DNA from: Gnetum montanum
Lineage: Eukaryota > Streptophyta > Gnetopsida > Gnetales > Gnetaceae
Direction: 5' to 3'
DNA: 64,000 nt
Assembly: GCA_015680685.1 (NCBI GenBank)
Contig: MNCI01000175.1
Span: forward strand, 194,401-258,400
A program made the translations under genes and the position numbers. The notes under the pieces were generated by a model. That model saw nothing but the letters and a program-made list of their open reading frames with translations, did no database searches and was not told where the DNA came from. This document shows positions 20,510 through 32,288 of this stretch, one piece after another (the stretch's first letter is position 1; every line of letters begins with the position of its first letter).

Positions 20510-22571
20510 TAAAACACCACTAATTTTGAGCTCCTGGAACACAACAACAAATTTGTCGAAGTGTCAAAACTTGGGCAAAATTTTTTTTAAGTCTAATGTT
20601 ACGTAGTGCAGCGTAGATAGCTTAGCATCCTAGAATTCCTAATGTTTGCAAAAGTTTTCCTAATTCTACCTACAATGCACCCTAGCATAGTCAGCATAGC
20701 ATCCATTTCCAAGGCCAGTTTGCACAAATGTTAAGCCAGAAGTAGTCAAAAGGGTACTAAAGATGGACTAAACAGTTTGGAAAATTTTCTATCTTCTGGG
20801 CCATCAAGCTTACTATCCTTTCTAGCTTGACACATGTCTCGATTGCCAGTCCACCTATATGCTAGGCTAGGAATTGTCAAAAGTGCTCAGGATGGAAAAA
20901 TAGTTTGGAAAATTTTCTATCTTCAAACCTATTATGCTCCACTATGCTACATAGCATAGACAATCTAGCAGGAATTTTAAGACTCAAATTTCTCTAATTA
21001 TTGGACCAGACATGAAAGGTACATTTGGCAATTTTTTGACTTTCAATATTGCCTAACCTGCTTCATCCTCGGAGTGTGATCAGCGTCCCATGAAAAAACA
21101 TCGCAAGTTTTGTTAAAATTCATCCAAATCTTGGTGTTACTATTTACTACACTCCAGAGCATAGACAGCATAGTAGAGGTGCCAAGGTCAAAAATTTTTC
21201 AAGTATGAAACAAGGAGGTATCAAGCTATATTGACATGGAAAGTGTAGTTGCTGGTTGTTGAAGTTGCCTATCTTGCTACATCCCAGAGTGGCATTTTCA
21301 ATTTTGACAAGATTCATTGGAAAATATGTGCTACACCCTACTATGTTATGTACCATAAATAGTGTAGCAGGCTAGAACCACAACATTTTTCTAAGTGTTT
21401 ACACTACACTTTGTCACACTAGGTAGCGTAGACAGTGTAACACTTGGAAAACACCTTTGAATGCCTCCAAGAGCTTCTAGAACTCAACATCAACCATCAT
21501 TTTAGCTTTGGCATCTCTCTGATGGACAAGATTAATAGTTTGTTTTATTTTTTCCCCCTATTGATCCCCAAAATTGTCCCTATGCTTGATGCTACTTGGA
21601 AAAGGAGGGAAGACATAGTCCCAGAGCATAGGCCCCAAGTTTCATGTGTTTTGGGAATTTTTGTAGGTACATGGAAGTTCTTTAGACTTTGGTACATGTA
21701 GATTGGGCAATATGATCATAGTTCAGGAAATTTTTAGTCACTATTCTTGTCCTATAGAGCATAGCACCATTGAGCTTAATACTTTGAGTGTAGCACATCA
21801 ATGTAACACATTCACATTCATGCTCTGTGGGACCCAAGACATGTGGCATCTAATCCATGTATCCCATCAACCCTAGCTTTATTAATACGCTAGTAATCAT
21901 CATTTTAAGGGTTGGCTTTTGCAATTATCTTTGATAGAAGATTGGCAAGCAAAAGGTTGGTGAGTGGAAAATCTCAGCATTATAGCATTCCAAACATCTG
22001 CCCCACTCTCGCACTTGAGTGTGGGACCTGTACCCCACACCCAAACAGTGTAACAACTATTAGTCCAGCAAGTTTTAGCTCCTTTACATCTATCAACACC
22101 ATGTTCAAAGCATCCAAGGAACTATGACCATATTACCTTGCTACCTCATTATTCCTATCTAACACTGTGCACCAATTGTACACATTATTTAATCAAAAGT
22201 CACACTCCCCCAATCTTGGGGTGGTTCAATTTCTCACCTAAACTCATTCTATTTTTCTTATAGCATATATTTCAAATTGTAAGCATACTAGTTTATTTCT
22301 ATGGTCAATATGCATTAATACATTCATGTTGATGCACTCTCATTGTTATAGATGTTACACTCTTGCTTATTCTAACTCCTATGCATGATGCTCTAAAAAC
22401 ACCATTCACAAATGGTTATTAGAGACCACATAAGTTCCTGTCTGATCAACTAGATTGTTTGGGGTGCCTTGTTTCCATTTTCTCCAACACATCCCTTCCA
22501 CGGACTTGTGGTTAGGCTATATGCTTGACAACTTCTTGGTGTTCCAACCACCTACATTCTCAGGTGCTATA
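20510..22571 (+). mobile_element. Element C: 5' LTR
   Basis: Starts TAAAACACCAC (TGAAACACCAC in the 3' copy) and ends ...GTGCTATA before the primer region. The TATA box is decayed (TTTATTAATA near 21878), where the 3' copy has TATAAATA. It holds several GCTAC/GTAGC palindromic clusters (about 20605, 20940, 21330 and 21410). Confidence 0.88.
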
Positions 22572-22576
22572 GTTTC

Positions 22577-22595
22577 TAGTGCTAGAAGGAGGGCC
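22577..22595 (+). promoter_or_regulatory. Element C: primer-binding region
   Basis: TAGTGCTAGAAGGAGGGCC directly after the 5' LTR. It matches the D sequence TGGCACTAGAAGGAGGGCC with changes at three positions in the first six bases, consistent with decay. Confidence 0.65.
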
Positions 22596-23051
22596 TCCCT
22601 GTTCCTTGTATGTGCCATGGGTAGTCGTGTGTGCTTTCTGTACCCCATCACTAGCAATAGGCTAGCATACATGTAACACACCTATGGACCTACTATAGTA
22701 GTAGCTAACACAAGAGTTATCTACATTTCAATTAGTGCAAGTTGGTCCTGGTGGACAGTTCCTCTGGAACCCTATAGGATAGAAAGCTTAAAAATGTGTA
22801 TTGTATTAAGCTCTCTGTGTTCTATGTAATATGACACATGTAGCATGAAAACCCTATAAGCATGACAATCCCACCTAGCATAATGAGCATAACAGCACAA
22901 ACTACTATTTTTTCAACATTTTCAAACTTTATAATTTTTGGCCTATCTTTTGTGTAGCTTACCTATTTAAGCATTTTAGCTCAAAATTTACTATATTTTA
23001 CCATTTCTCATAAGTTTCTTTGCTTCTCATGTCCTTTTTGACATAGTAAAA
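22596..23051 (+). other. Leader of element C
   Basis: About 460 bases between primer site and gag; no gene. AT-rich, without the tandem repeat found in the B leader. Confidence 0.45.
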
Positions 23052-25490
23052 ATGAAGTTACCTAGAACCTTAGCTACCATTTTGAGCTTGGAGATTGCTC
23101 ATCACTTACAACATGTGGTGGATCTTGAGCGACTACTTAGCCCAATGCAACCACAACGGCAATTTCTTTGACTGCAACATGAATTTCTTGAATTCACGAC
23201 ATGTGATGAGAAGAGATACAACTTCTTATGTGCAAAGATCCAAGCAGGCCTATCATTGGTCTTCTAGGAATTTGAAGAAAAATGTAATTTTGAAATCATT
23301 CACCAGAATGAAAGGGATTTCCTTTCTACTCCTAATGCCATCATACCACTCATTGAAACGTTCCAATGGATTTTGAACCAACATATTTGACTAAGTGGGT
23401 CAAAAGAACAAGACACAGTATCTCACTATGATGAGCCTCTCCACAATGGGCAAGAGGAGTTTGAATCCCATTTTGAGGATGGTGGCCTGCTCTATGCCAT
23501 AGCCTCACAGTCCACTTCTGTGTTCCTTTCACATCACTCATAGTCCTCTACCACTTTTGTGATAGTTATGAAACTTCCATAGTCCAAACCTTCCTTGGTG
23601 GTAGGTAGCCATCAAATGATATCAATACAATAACATGTAGGGCCTTTAACTTTCTTTCCCTTTATTATCCCTTAACAATCTATTCAATTTTTGCAACCAA
23701 CATCTATGATCCCTACGTTGCCATATGTACATACTATGCCTACATTGCAACCACAAATAAGCCCTATTTCCATTACCTCTTCTATGCCAATCCCACTGCC
23801 AACAATAGCTCCAACCTAAATTGTGTGGTGGACAATGATGTCCTTTCCTACTATCTAGTTGTCTCAGATGCCATAGTATATGCAGCCCCAAATGTATCAA
23901 GCTTCACATATGGTGCAACCAACTATGGGGTTGTGGGTTGTTCTAGCAATGGGGTAGATAACCATTCCCACAGCACCACCAATGGTAGTCACTTTGGTGG
24001 AACCACCCATAGGGTTGTGGGTTGCTCAAAAGGTGTCACCAATGGGGGCTACTCTGATAGCACCCCCAATGGGATTAATAGCTACACTAACAGCACCACC
24101 AATGATGGTTGATTTGGTAGTATCATTAGTAGTCCAACTAATGCAACCTTCTGTAACACCCTCGGGTCTAGACCAAGCTTTTCAACTTATTCAAACCCTC
24201 ATCAATGAAGTCAAGTGGCTTAAAGTCGTTGGCTCTATAATGGTACAAGTAATGAACTTTTATCATGACGATCCTATTAGCCTTGTTGTTCCTCCTAGGA
24301 TACAACTTCCTTAGTTTACAAAATACAATGAAGAAGGTGATCCAAACACCCACCTAGTTACTTTTTGATGTGAGTCCTTATTACTACAACCATGGTTGCA
24401 TGCGATTATTTATGTCTTTGCCATGTCCTTGACTAGCAAAGCTTTAGACTAGTATTGTGTGCTTTCCCATGCTTCTATTTTAGCTCTAGAAGAATTACTG
24501 AGTCAGTTTGTAACTCTCTTCAAGTAAAATTTGAAGCCAAAATCCATCTTAGACCAACTCATGGATGTCAAAAAAGAGGCATTAGAACCCATTTATAAAT
24601 TCATACAACAATGGAGTGCTACTTTAAATGAGATTCGTGAGTCGATTGTTGAAGCCCATGTACTAGCCATTTTTAAGGGTGTTGTAAATGACTTCATCAA
24701 ATCCGAGCTATACTATTTAGCACCATGCTCCCTTAGCTAGGACTTTTCTCAGAAAAAAAGCATACAAGATGTGGCTGAGGCTAGCAGAGATCTCACTTAC
24801 ATAACTTACAAGAATGAACATGTAAAGAAAGATAAAGAAAAGGGGAAAGCCATTACAACCACTATGGCTACTATGGTGGGTGAAGCTAAAGCCAACAACA
24901 ACAAATAGGCAACTAAGGCCCCTATCACCATGACCACTACTAATAAAACATCAAGCTCTAGTGATGTGGAAACTAGCCAACTTGTAGCATCAATAGCCAT
25001 GGAATAAGCTTCATCAAGGTCAAATTTTGAGCACAAAGATCATTCAAAATATACATCAATTGTTGAGTGGTGGATGTGTTCAACATAAGAAAATGTCAAA
25101 GGATGCTCGTACATGACATAAGAGGTACTTTGAGATCCTCCAAGACTCATTTGTAGCTATGTCTAATGAGCCTCAATTACCCAAAAATTTTAGGATGGAT
25201 CGATTTTGCAACTACCACCAATTGTGTGGCCATGACACAGATTACTGCTTAGCATTGAAAGATGATATCCAATGTATGATTGATTAGGGTAAGAGAACCA
25301 ATCTATGAATGTCTATAAGGACTCACTAAACTCTAGCAATACAAGATATACCATTAACACTATTAGCATTGATGACAACATAGAGTCAACACATAAATTA
25401 TTTGTGGTTCCTATACCTTCCTGTAGTGCCGAAGCTTTGGTGTCACCTAGGCCACAAGACCCTTTTGTCATTAAGGTATCACCATAAAGG
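23052..25490 (+). pseudogene. Element C: gag
   Basis: A decayed N-terminal part (YNFLCAKIQAGLSL) from about 23052 is followed by a repetitive Ser/Gly/Asn-rich middle in another frame. The core follows: LDQAFQLIQTLINEVKWLK, VMNFYHDDPISLVVPP, KYNEEGDPNTHLVTF, QLMDVKKEALEPIYKFIQQW and IFKGVVNDFIKSELYYL. The knuckle FCNYHQLCGHDTDYC at about 25204-25248 has intact CX2HX4HX4C spacing. TAG at 24738-24740 follows CSLS, the same site as the B and D stops. Many other stops and shifts. The start is uncertain. Confidence 0.88.
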
Positions 25491-26175
25491 CCTATCACAT
25501 CCTTCATAGTTAGGGCCCCCCAACACACTGCTGCAACAACTTAGGCACCTTTTATTATAAGGATGCCAAAACATATAGACTCCCCATCTGTTCAAAGTCC
25601 AGTGGTGGGAATTGCATCACAACCTTCTCACCCAAGAATACATGATGGGCACCTAGCAGATAAGATGACTAGGGAATGCACTACACTAGGCCCCCCTAAG
25701 CCCATCCCTTTGTCAACAGTTCCTATGTCTTTATTGCCAAAAGCCACATGCATACACATGTGCATGAAACAATCAACCCCTAAGGCTCAAAATCCCATAG
25801 TTCAAACAAAAGCGTCATCTCCTCCCCATCGAGAAATCTATCTTTTAGGACATATAGAGGAAACAAAAATCGCCAAACAATTAGATGGTGGACAAGATTT
25901 CTTAGATGTAATCACACAAGTTAGACAAGGTTTAAAACAGAAAAAATACAACTTTATGCTTGTATGACTTAATAATGGCTTTTATGATGCATCGTGAGGC
26001 TTTAATCCACATGTTAACATGTATTCCTATTAAGGAAGATATGCCAGTAGAGGAAAGAGCCATCCATGCTATCATGTTCCCACCTATGGCTGAAGAACCA
26101 TGATCAACCCCTTTAACTTTTCATGACAAAGCCATTAAAGCTGATCCTAAAAAGGGTCAAGTAACCATTACCCCT
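25491..26175 (+). pseudogene. Element C: gag-protease linker
   Basis: Reads PRIHDGHLADKMTRECT (D has ARERLADRLIRECLE), REIYLLGHIEETKI and DVITQVRQGLKQKK, the same conserved linker as in B and D. After 25967 the frame is broken until the protease. Confidence 0.8.
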
Positions 26176-26815
26176 ATGTTTATAAGAATTCATGTAGGTC
26201 AATATAGGATTCGTAGGGTGCATGTTGATGGCGGGGCCACAACCAACATAATTCTATTCCTTGTTGTTTACAAGCTGGGCCTAGTGGATCGACTCATGCC
26301 CACAACAACTTCTTATTTGAAGTCATTCAATGGGGCATGCATCATGGTCAAAGGAACTATCACTATCAATTTCACAACAGGGGATCAATTCCCCACTAAT
26401 GCAAAATTCATTATGGTAGAAGAGATGCCTAGGTTCAATTTAATCCTAGGAAGATCATGGTTAGCCCAATTAAGGGTTGTCTCTTCACCAATACACCAAG
26501 AGATCCACCTACACTATTCAGGTGGAGAGGTGGTGATCTTTAGTGACGAAGTAGCCCCTCGGGCTATTAACAATATAGATATAGAGCAAGGGTCAGAGAT
26601 AGAAGTCTCTGAAGATGCATCACCTATTTGTAATAAAACCCAATGTTGTTTAGCAAGTGAACTAAGAAAAACTAATGATTTGTGCTAGAAAACTACATGT
26701 GCAGAGTTGCCTTTTTTAGTGGTAGATGACAACTTAGAAGAGTATTGCCTCAAGTCTTTCAAGTCCTCTGCCTCACCTAACCCACATCAAGTTAAGAAAC
26801 ATTTGCATGATTAAG
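26176..26815 (+). pseudogene. Element C: aspartic protease
   Basis: MFIRIHVGQYRIRRVHVDGGATTNII carries the catalytic Asp at 26227-26229. It continues with GTITINFTTGDQFPTNAKFI and FNLILGRSWLAQLRVVSSPIHQEIHL. About 170 residues are open until 26688; the tail continues after a TAG to HPHQVKKHLHD. The best-preserved coding block of element C. Confidence 0.92.
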
Positions 26816-26899
26816 GCATGTCCCTAATTTACTCATTTAATTCCCTTATTCTTAATGCTTTTGTTTGTACAGTTTTGATTTTGCATTATGTTTACCTTT

Positions 26900-27161
26900 C
26901 AAGTTATTTATAAAACCATGGCCTGAAATGGCCTTAAACTATTGCACTACCTACCAAGGCTTAAATTTGGCAACCCACTCTTTGTTACAACTAGCCATGG
27001 CCTGAAATGGATTTAAACTACAACGTGGCCTGAAATGTTCTTAAACTATAGCATGGACCAAAATGGCCTTAAGCTATAACATGGCTCAAAATGGCCTTAA
27101 ACTAGCCATGGCCTGGAATGGCCTTAAACTGCGCATGGCCTAAAATGGCCTTAAAGTATAG
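26900..27161 (+). repeat. Element C: short-unit array after protease (left part)
   Basis: Units of about 25-30 bp with the consensus ATGGCCTGAAATGGCC then TTAAACTA, roughly eight copies, continuing at 41818-41850 beyond the D insertion. Same wording as the B array at 13165-13565. Confidence 0.9.
27157..27161. repeat. Target site duplication of D (left)
   Basis: TATAG directly before the D 5' LTR, repeated at 41813-41817 directly after its 3' LTR. Confidence 0.92.
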
Positions 27162-27949
27162 TGAAACACCACTACTTTCAGCTTAGCACTTTGAATGGAA
27201 AATGATTCAAGCCCTTTCAAGCATTCGGAAAATTATCTAGATCATATAAGTGGATGGTTTGCATGTGTTGTTATAAATATAAAATGACCGCATTGCTTCA
27301 CGTTAAAGGCATGAGCATAAATTATGCGCCATTGTTGAACCATGACGAAGATCACTGGAGTAGCAGCATTGAGAAAAAAAATTGTTCCTACAAGGTAGTA
27401 GCAGCATGAGTGAGTTAAAATCAACCATCAACAGAGGGAAAAGGCCGTTGCAAGTGCATGTTTGAGCAGGAACTGGATTAATGGCAAACTCATCCAGACA
27501 CAAGACACGCCTTGGCATTGCTTCACGTTAAAGGCATGAGAGATGACTGGCGACTCCATTCTTCATTTGGTGATATTGACCGATTCAGGGTGGGCTTCAA
27601 GACTGGGGCCACCCACCTAAGTCAGGAAGCCCACATTAACGCAGAACTAGCGGTCGTGTTGTGTGACTCTGCTTCTTTATTTCTTTGATGAAGATAGACA
27701 TAGATGCCTACGCCTTGGTTTGTCTGCCGCAACCACCACATGGTGTTGGATCACGTTCTACAATTGCACCAAGCAGCACAACGAAATCAGGAAGCCATGA
27801 AAATATTTTATTCTTTCAATCAGCACTCTATGGGGAAGCATTTTCATAGCCTAGAGGTCTGTACTCAGAAAAAAATTGGAGAGTAAAAATCACTGCTCCT
27901 GCTGCCGTTGCTTGCTATGATGCCACTCCTCCACGCTGCTGTTCCGCCC

Positions 27950-27993
27950 TTGCCGCGTCACTGTTCCTGTAGCCACCACATCGTTGTTTCTGC
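27950..27993. repeat. Direct repeat flanking the captured fragment (left, 5' LTR)
   Basis: 44 bases (TTGCCGCGTCACTGTTCC...) matching 28388-28431 at 37 of 44 positions. Confidence 0.8.
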
Positions 27994-28387
27994 CAAGGGT
28001 TTCAAGGCTTTTGCGGCCACCAACACCTTCGTTTTCTCATTGACAATAGCAGAGTCATGGTCATGATCAGCAGCAGCCGTGGCAATATCTTCCTTCACAG
28101 AAAGGAAGTTCTGGCATTGAAATGTGAGATGGCCAACATGGCTGCATTTCTTGCAGGAACCGCAGGCCTCATCGGTGGATGAATTCGTGAGGCATGCAAG
28201 GGCAACAAGGCCTTGAAAGTTGTCGTAGGCATTTCTACTCTCCTTGTTGCCGTCTCTGGTAGCAGTAGCTCCATGATCACCGCCTCCTGCATTGCCGCCA
28301 TTGCTCTGGTTGGGTGCATAAGGATCGTATCTGAGGGTGCTTTCCCAGATGCCATGAGTTTGCAGCGCCGTGCTGATGTGCACTCAG
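27994..28387 (-). pseudogene. CXIP4-like fragment captured in D 5' LTR
   Basis: Minus-strand reading contains TALQTHGIWESTLRYDPYAP, AYDNFQGLVALACLTN and CGSCKKCSHVGHLTFQCQNF, then SVKED. The order and wording match the N-terminal half of plant CAX-interacting protein 4 as I know it, a CCHC zinc-knuckle protein reported to affect CAX-type vacuolar cation exchangers. The knuckle CX2CX4HX4C is intact here. Similarity ends after KED, so the basic C-terminal half is missing. An in-frame TGA replaces the codon before VHIS. It lies antisense to the retrotransposon and is flanked by 44-base direct repeats. Probably a captured host segment, not a working gene. Confidence 0.8.
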
Positions 28388-28431
28388 TTGCCGTGTCACT
28401 GTTCCTATGCCCACCACGTCATTGTTTCTAC
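28388..28431. repeat. Direct repeat flanking the captured fragment (right, 5' LTR)
   Basis: 44 bases (TTGCCGTGTCACTGTTCC...), partner of 27950-27993. Confidence 0.8.
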
Positions 28432-29088
28432 CTCCTGCTGCGGTTGCCCCGATGACTCTGACAAATTCGTTTTCTCCCGTATCATTATTCTGGGTTCCTG
28501 GCATCCATGGGCATAAGGGTTTTCCAGGCCACAGTGATGTTAACTATTACTGAGGTGATGAAAATAGTCCTGGTCTCCGTAGATCTTGTTCCATCGTGGT
28601 ATCATGAATTGTGCAGGATTTGGTAGTGGCTCTGTTAGTGGTTGCGTCTGAAACAGTGCTTGCTTTGCCTTTCTCTAGGACACGCTCTTCACCAACGACA
28701 TATGTAACTGGGGAAAATTTTTGAAAATTGGTTTAGACATAAATTTAGGATTCAAATGTTCATGCTAAGACATTAAATTTATTTGGAGATTTTATTAGTG
28801 GGAAATTCTGAAATTACATATATATATATATATATATATAAATTTTTTCAAGCAGGCTAGGACTGGAGCCAATCCTCCTAAATATTTCTTAAATTTTTAT
28901 CGCTTGAGGGCTTGTTTTTCTAATTTATTTGTATCTTCATGGGCTTGAATGACCCACAAGTTGTAAAATACATTGAACCTGGTCAAAGTATGCAATTGCC
29001 AACACACATCCAACTCGTGTACAACTATCCAGCACATATACATTGAACCTAGTCAAAGTAAGCCCTAGCCAAAACCCTAGCCAAACCC

Positions 29089-29096
29089 TATAAATA
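29089..29096 (+). promoter_or_regulatory. TATA box of D 5' LTR
   Basis: TATAAATACCCCATC; the 3' LTR copy is at 41170-41177. Likely start signal for the genomic transcript. Confidence 0.7.
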
Positions 29097-29736
29097 CCCC
29101 ATCAATTCATACAAATTGGAGAAGGCAAGAGAAGAAAAGCAAAAGTAGCAAGAGAGAAGGGAGAGGAAGAGGCAAAAATTGGAGAGATTGGAAATTCTGG
29201 AGGAGGACAGAACTTGCAATCCCTGGGTGCTCAGCACATCCGATTTTTGGCTTCCAAGTTCTTCTCACGTTCATCCCATTTCATCGTCGCATCATCATGT
29301 CACATATTTCCGGGGCTAGACGTTTGACTTGCCATTCATACTTGTGCAACTACAATTTGACCAGTGCACATTTTTTTAAAACAATATAATACAGTTTCAT
29401 TATTGCCTCCCATTTACATTTTTTAGTTCTGTTTATGCTTTACAAATATAACTTTGTTCATGCTTCATTCATAATTCAGTACACTTTATTTACATTTCGT
29501 ATCGCTGTTTGCATTCTGTTTACATACCGTTTACAATAACCCCAGCGCTAGTCATAGCTTACGCTCGGGGAAGTCCTTGGTTGATTTGCATGCAGACCAT
29601 CCAAGGCATTCTGCCTTTGTTTACTTTTTCCAGCTTGCCCTCGGGTGAAGGCAGGGTCAGCTGTGGCTGCCCCACGATCTCTTGGTGTTTGTTTCCCATC
29701 CAGCCTTACACCGACGATTTAGGTCAGTACAGTTTT

Positions 29737-29755
29737 TGGCACTAGAAGGAGGGCC
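29737..29755 (+). promoter_or_regulatory. Element D: primer-binding region
   Basis: TGGCACTAGAAGGAGGGCC five bases after the LTR end. It is not the common initiator-Met site (TGGTATCAGAG). The tRNA was not identified. Confidence 0.7.
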
Positions 29756-29919
29756 TCTTTCTTGTTATTGATTAAAAACCTCACTATCTATCAAAACTCA
29801 TCCATCTTGCCCATTTGAGTCTCTTCATCCCTGTTGATCACACTAAGGTTGGGTCACCCCACACTACAACTACTTACGATCCAACTCCATTCGTCTATCC
29901 CAGTCCATTCACATTTATC

Positions 29920-32277
29920 ATGGAATCTTCCCAAGTCAACCCAGTAACACTACCAATTGCTTCAAACCCTATGACTGCTATGGAATCTATAACCATTATT
30001 GAACACATAAATCCTCAAGGCCCTACACACCAATCCCTCAGGCTACAAGGAAAATGCCCTATTCACGGAACTCTTACACCCGAACAATATAATTTTATCT
30101 GTGTCAAGGTCCAAGCCAACCTACCCATTGATCGTATAGAGAGGGAAGCTAAGAGAGAATATGAATTCATCCATAAAGGATGATGTGAGTTTATCCCTTC
30201 AGCATTTGACATAATCCCACTATCTGAAAACCATCATAAACTCATATCCCAACTTTTTATGACTAGAAGTCAAGCCTTACAACTACCTCCCATAGAGCCT
30301 CAAGACGAAGAAGATGACTTTGTAGCCCAATCTGAACATGGAAAATCATACCATACTATTAGCCCCCATGCCCACACAAACCTATTATCCCATCCTTTCC
30401 TAGAAGAAACTATGTTTCCTTCTTCATCCACAAACATTCAAGCACCTGTTTCCCATTCCATCCCTATCTTCTTCGTGCTCAATAACATTCACTTTGATGC
30501 ATCCACTTCCATAATTCCTTCACCAGTACAGTCCCAACAACTCACCCAAACCAACGTAGGGTCAATCCTCCAACCTCAAGTAATTGGAATACCGTCAATC
30601 ATACCAGCTTCCACATCCACCCATTACATACCCCGGATGCAAATTCATAGGGCACCATTGATTACTCCTACCCAACATGTTCAAGGTGTTACCTCACAAC
30701 CTGTGGTTGGGCAATGGGTTCCACCAGTAGTCTCAGTCCCAAATACCATGCCACCACAACGAATGTTAGCCCAACAACCTACTTTTCCACAAACAATGCA
30801 ACAATTAAACCATTATCATCCACAATCAACTCAATCCATTGGTTTTCCTACTACCCAGGAATGGGCAGACACACAAAAAATGATGCACTCATTGGCAGAA
30901 GAATTAAAACACCTTAAAAATTTCAACATTGAGGAAGTCAAGGTACTAGATTTCTACCAAGATGACCCAATTGACCCCTTAGTCCCATCCTTGACCTTGC
31001 CAAAAGAAGTCTTATTACCTCAACTAACCAAGTACAATGGAGAAGGGAACCCAAATGCCCACCTAGTGATATTGAGAACCGAAAGCCTTTTACTTCAAGC
31101 ATGGCCCCATGTAATCTTGCAAGTGTTTGCAATGTCCTTAACCAGAAAAGCCTTAGACTCGTACCGATCTTTACCCCATAGCCCCATATCTTCTTTAGAG
31201 AATTTGCTGCATCAGTTTGTCACCTATTTCAAGTACAATTTGAAACCTAAAGCCACATTAGATAGCTTGATTTAAATTAAACAAGTGCCTTTAGAGCCAG
31301 CACAGAAATTAATCCAAAGGTGGAGTGCAATCTTAAACAAACTTCACGAACCTATCCCCGAAACATATTTACTCACTATCCTCAAATCAGTGTTGAATGA
31401 CTTTATTAAGTCAAAACTTTACTACCTGAAAGCCCGCACATTGAGCTAAGCATTTTTACAAATCAAAGACATAGAAGAAGTGGCACAAACAAGTAATGAC
31501 CTAGCCTATTCAGCCTTTAGAAGTCAACACATAAGGAAAGATAAATCCAAAACAATGGTAGCAGTAGTGGCTGAGGGAAAACAACCCACTATCCCAAACA
31601 ACTATGAAAGAACAGCATCCACTCATACACCTGAAAGTTCCTTAAATAGAAACAACAACATAGTTCATGCACGTACCTTCGAAAGGAAAGACCCTACTCA
31701 ATACACACCATTGCCCACGAAGCCTTCACAACTGCTTGATCAACTTCTAAAGGCTGGGCTAATTCAACACAAACAAATGTCTCCTGCAGCCTCACAAAGA
31801 CATGATCACTTTTGCAAATTGGCCAAAAACCTAACCTTAGCAACATCCAACAAACCTCCCATCCCAAAAGGCTTTAGGTTGGATAGGTTTTGTGAATATC
31901 ATCAATGGTGTGGTCATGGGACTGATTACTGCTTTGCATTGAAACAAGACATACAACGCATGATAGATGGGGTTGAAGTGGTATTCGATGAGACAAACCC
32001 AGTAAGGCCCCAAAACCAATCCATGGGGGTCTACAAAGATCCTCTCAATACCAAAGCCAACGATGCCCCATATGTGATTAATACTATCCATATGGAAAAT
32101 AGACAAGACGTTCCATGAAGACCTTTTGTGATTCGGAGGCCTTCAGAAAACACACCTACCCCAACATCTCCTCAAACCCCTTTTACCACACGCACGTCCC
32201 CCACACCATCAAAACCATTCATAATCTGCATACCTCCTTCGGTTGCCACCACAACAAACATACCATCTAAAAACTGA
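29920..32277 (+). pseudogene. Element D: gag
   Basis: ATG at 29920 (MESSQVNPVTLPIASNP); an upstream ATG at 29815 is in frame. Order: N-terminal block with YNFICVKVQANLPIDRIER; a Pro/Thr/Gln-rich middle; the core VLDFYQDDPIDPLVPS, TKYNGEGNPNAHLVIL, ALDSYRSLP and LIQRWSAILNKLH; a knuckle FCEYHQWCGHGTDYC (CX2HX4HX4C). One frame runs the whole length with stops at 30181, 31273, 31447 and 32116 only, so decay is light. The 31447 stop (TAA after RTLS) is at the site also stopped in B and C. The frame ends at 32275-32277; the protease is in another frame. Confidence 0.94.
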
Positions 32278-32288
32278 CCCATTCCTAG

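Larger units (their letters stand above)
27162..29731 (+). mobile_element. Element D: 5' LTR
   Basis: 2570 bp, TGAAACACC...GTCAGTACA. TATAAATA at 29089-29096. Contains the antisense CXIP4-like fragment (27994-28387), a (TA)n run near 28818-28841, and a 26-base patch (27290-27315) copied from 27515-27540 that is absent at the matching site of the 3' LTR. Confidence 0.93.

Noticed and set aside
21444-21701. Conserved small ORF in the C LTRs (also 50178-50399)
   Set aside because: Conservation is expected for two LTRs of one element; the change pattern and codon use give no sign of coding.
28095-28504. Alternative frames on both strands of the D LTR around the CXIP4-like part
   Set aside because: They are shifted or opposite readings of the captured fragment with no recognisable motif.
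28818-28841. (TA)n run in D LTR as a functional site
   Set aside because: A simple microsatellite with different length in the two LTRs.
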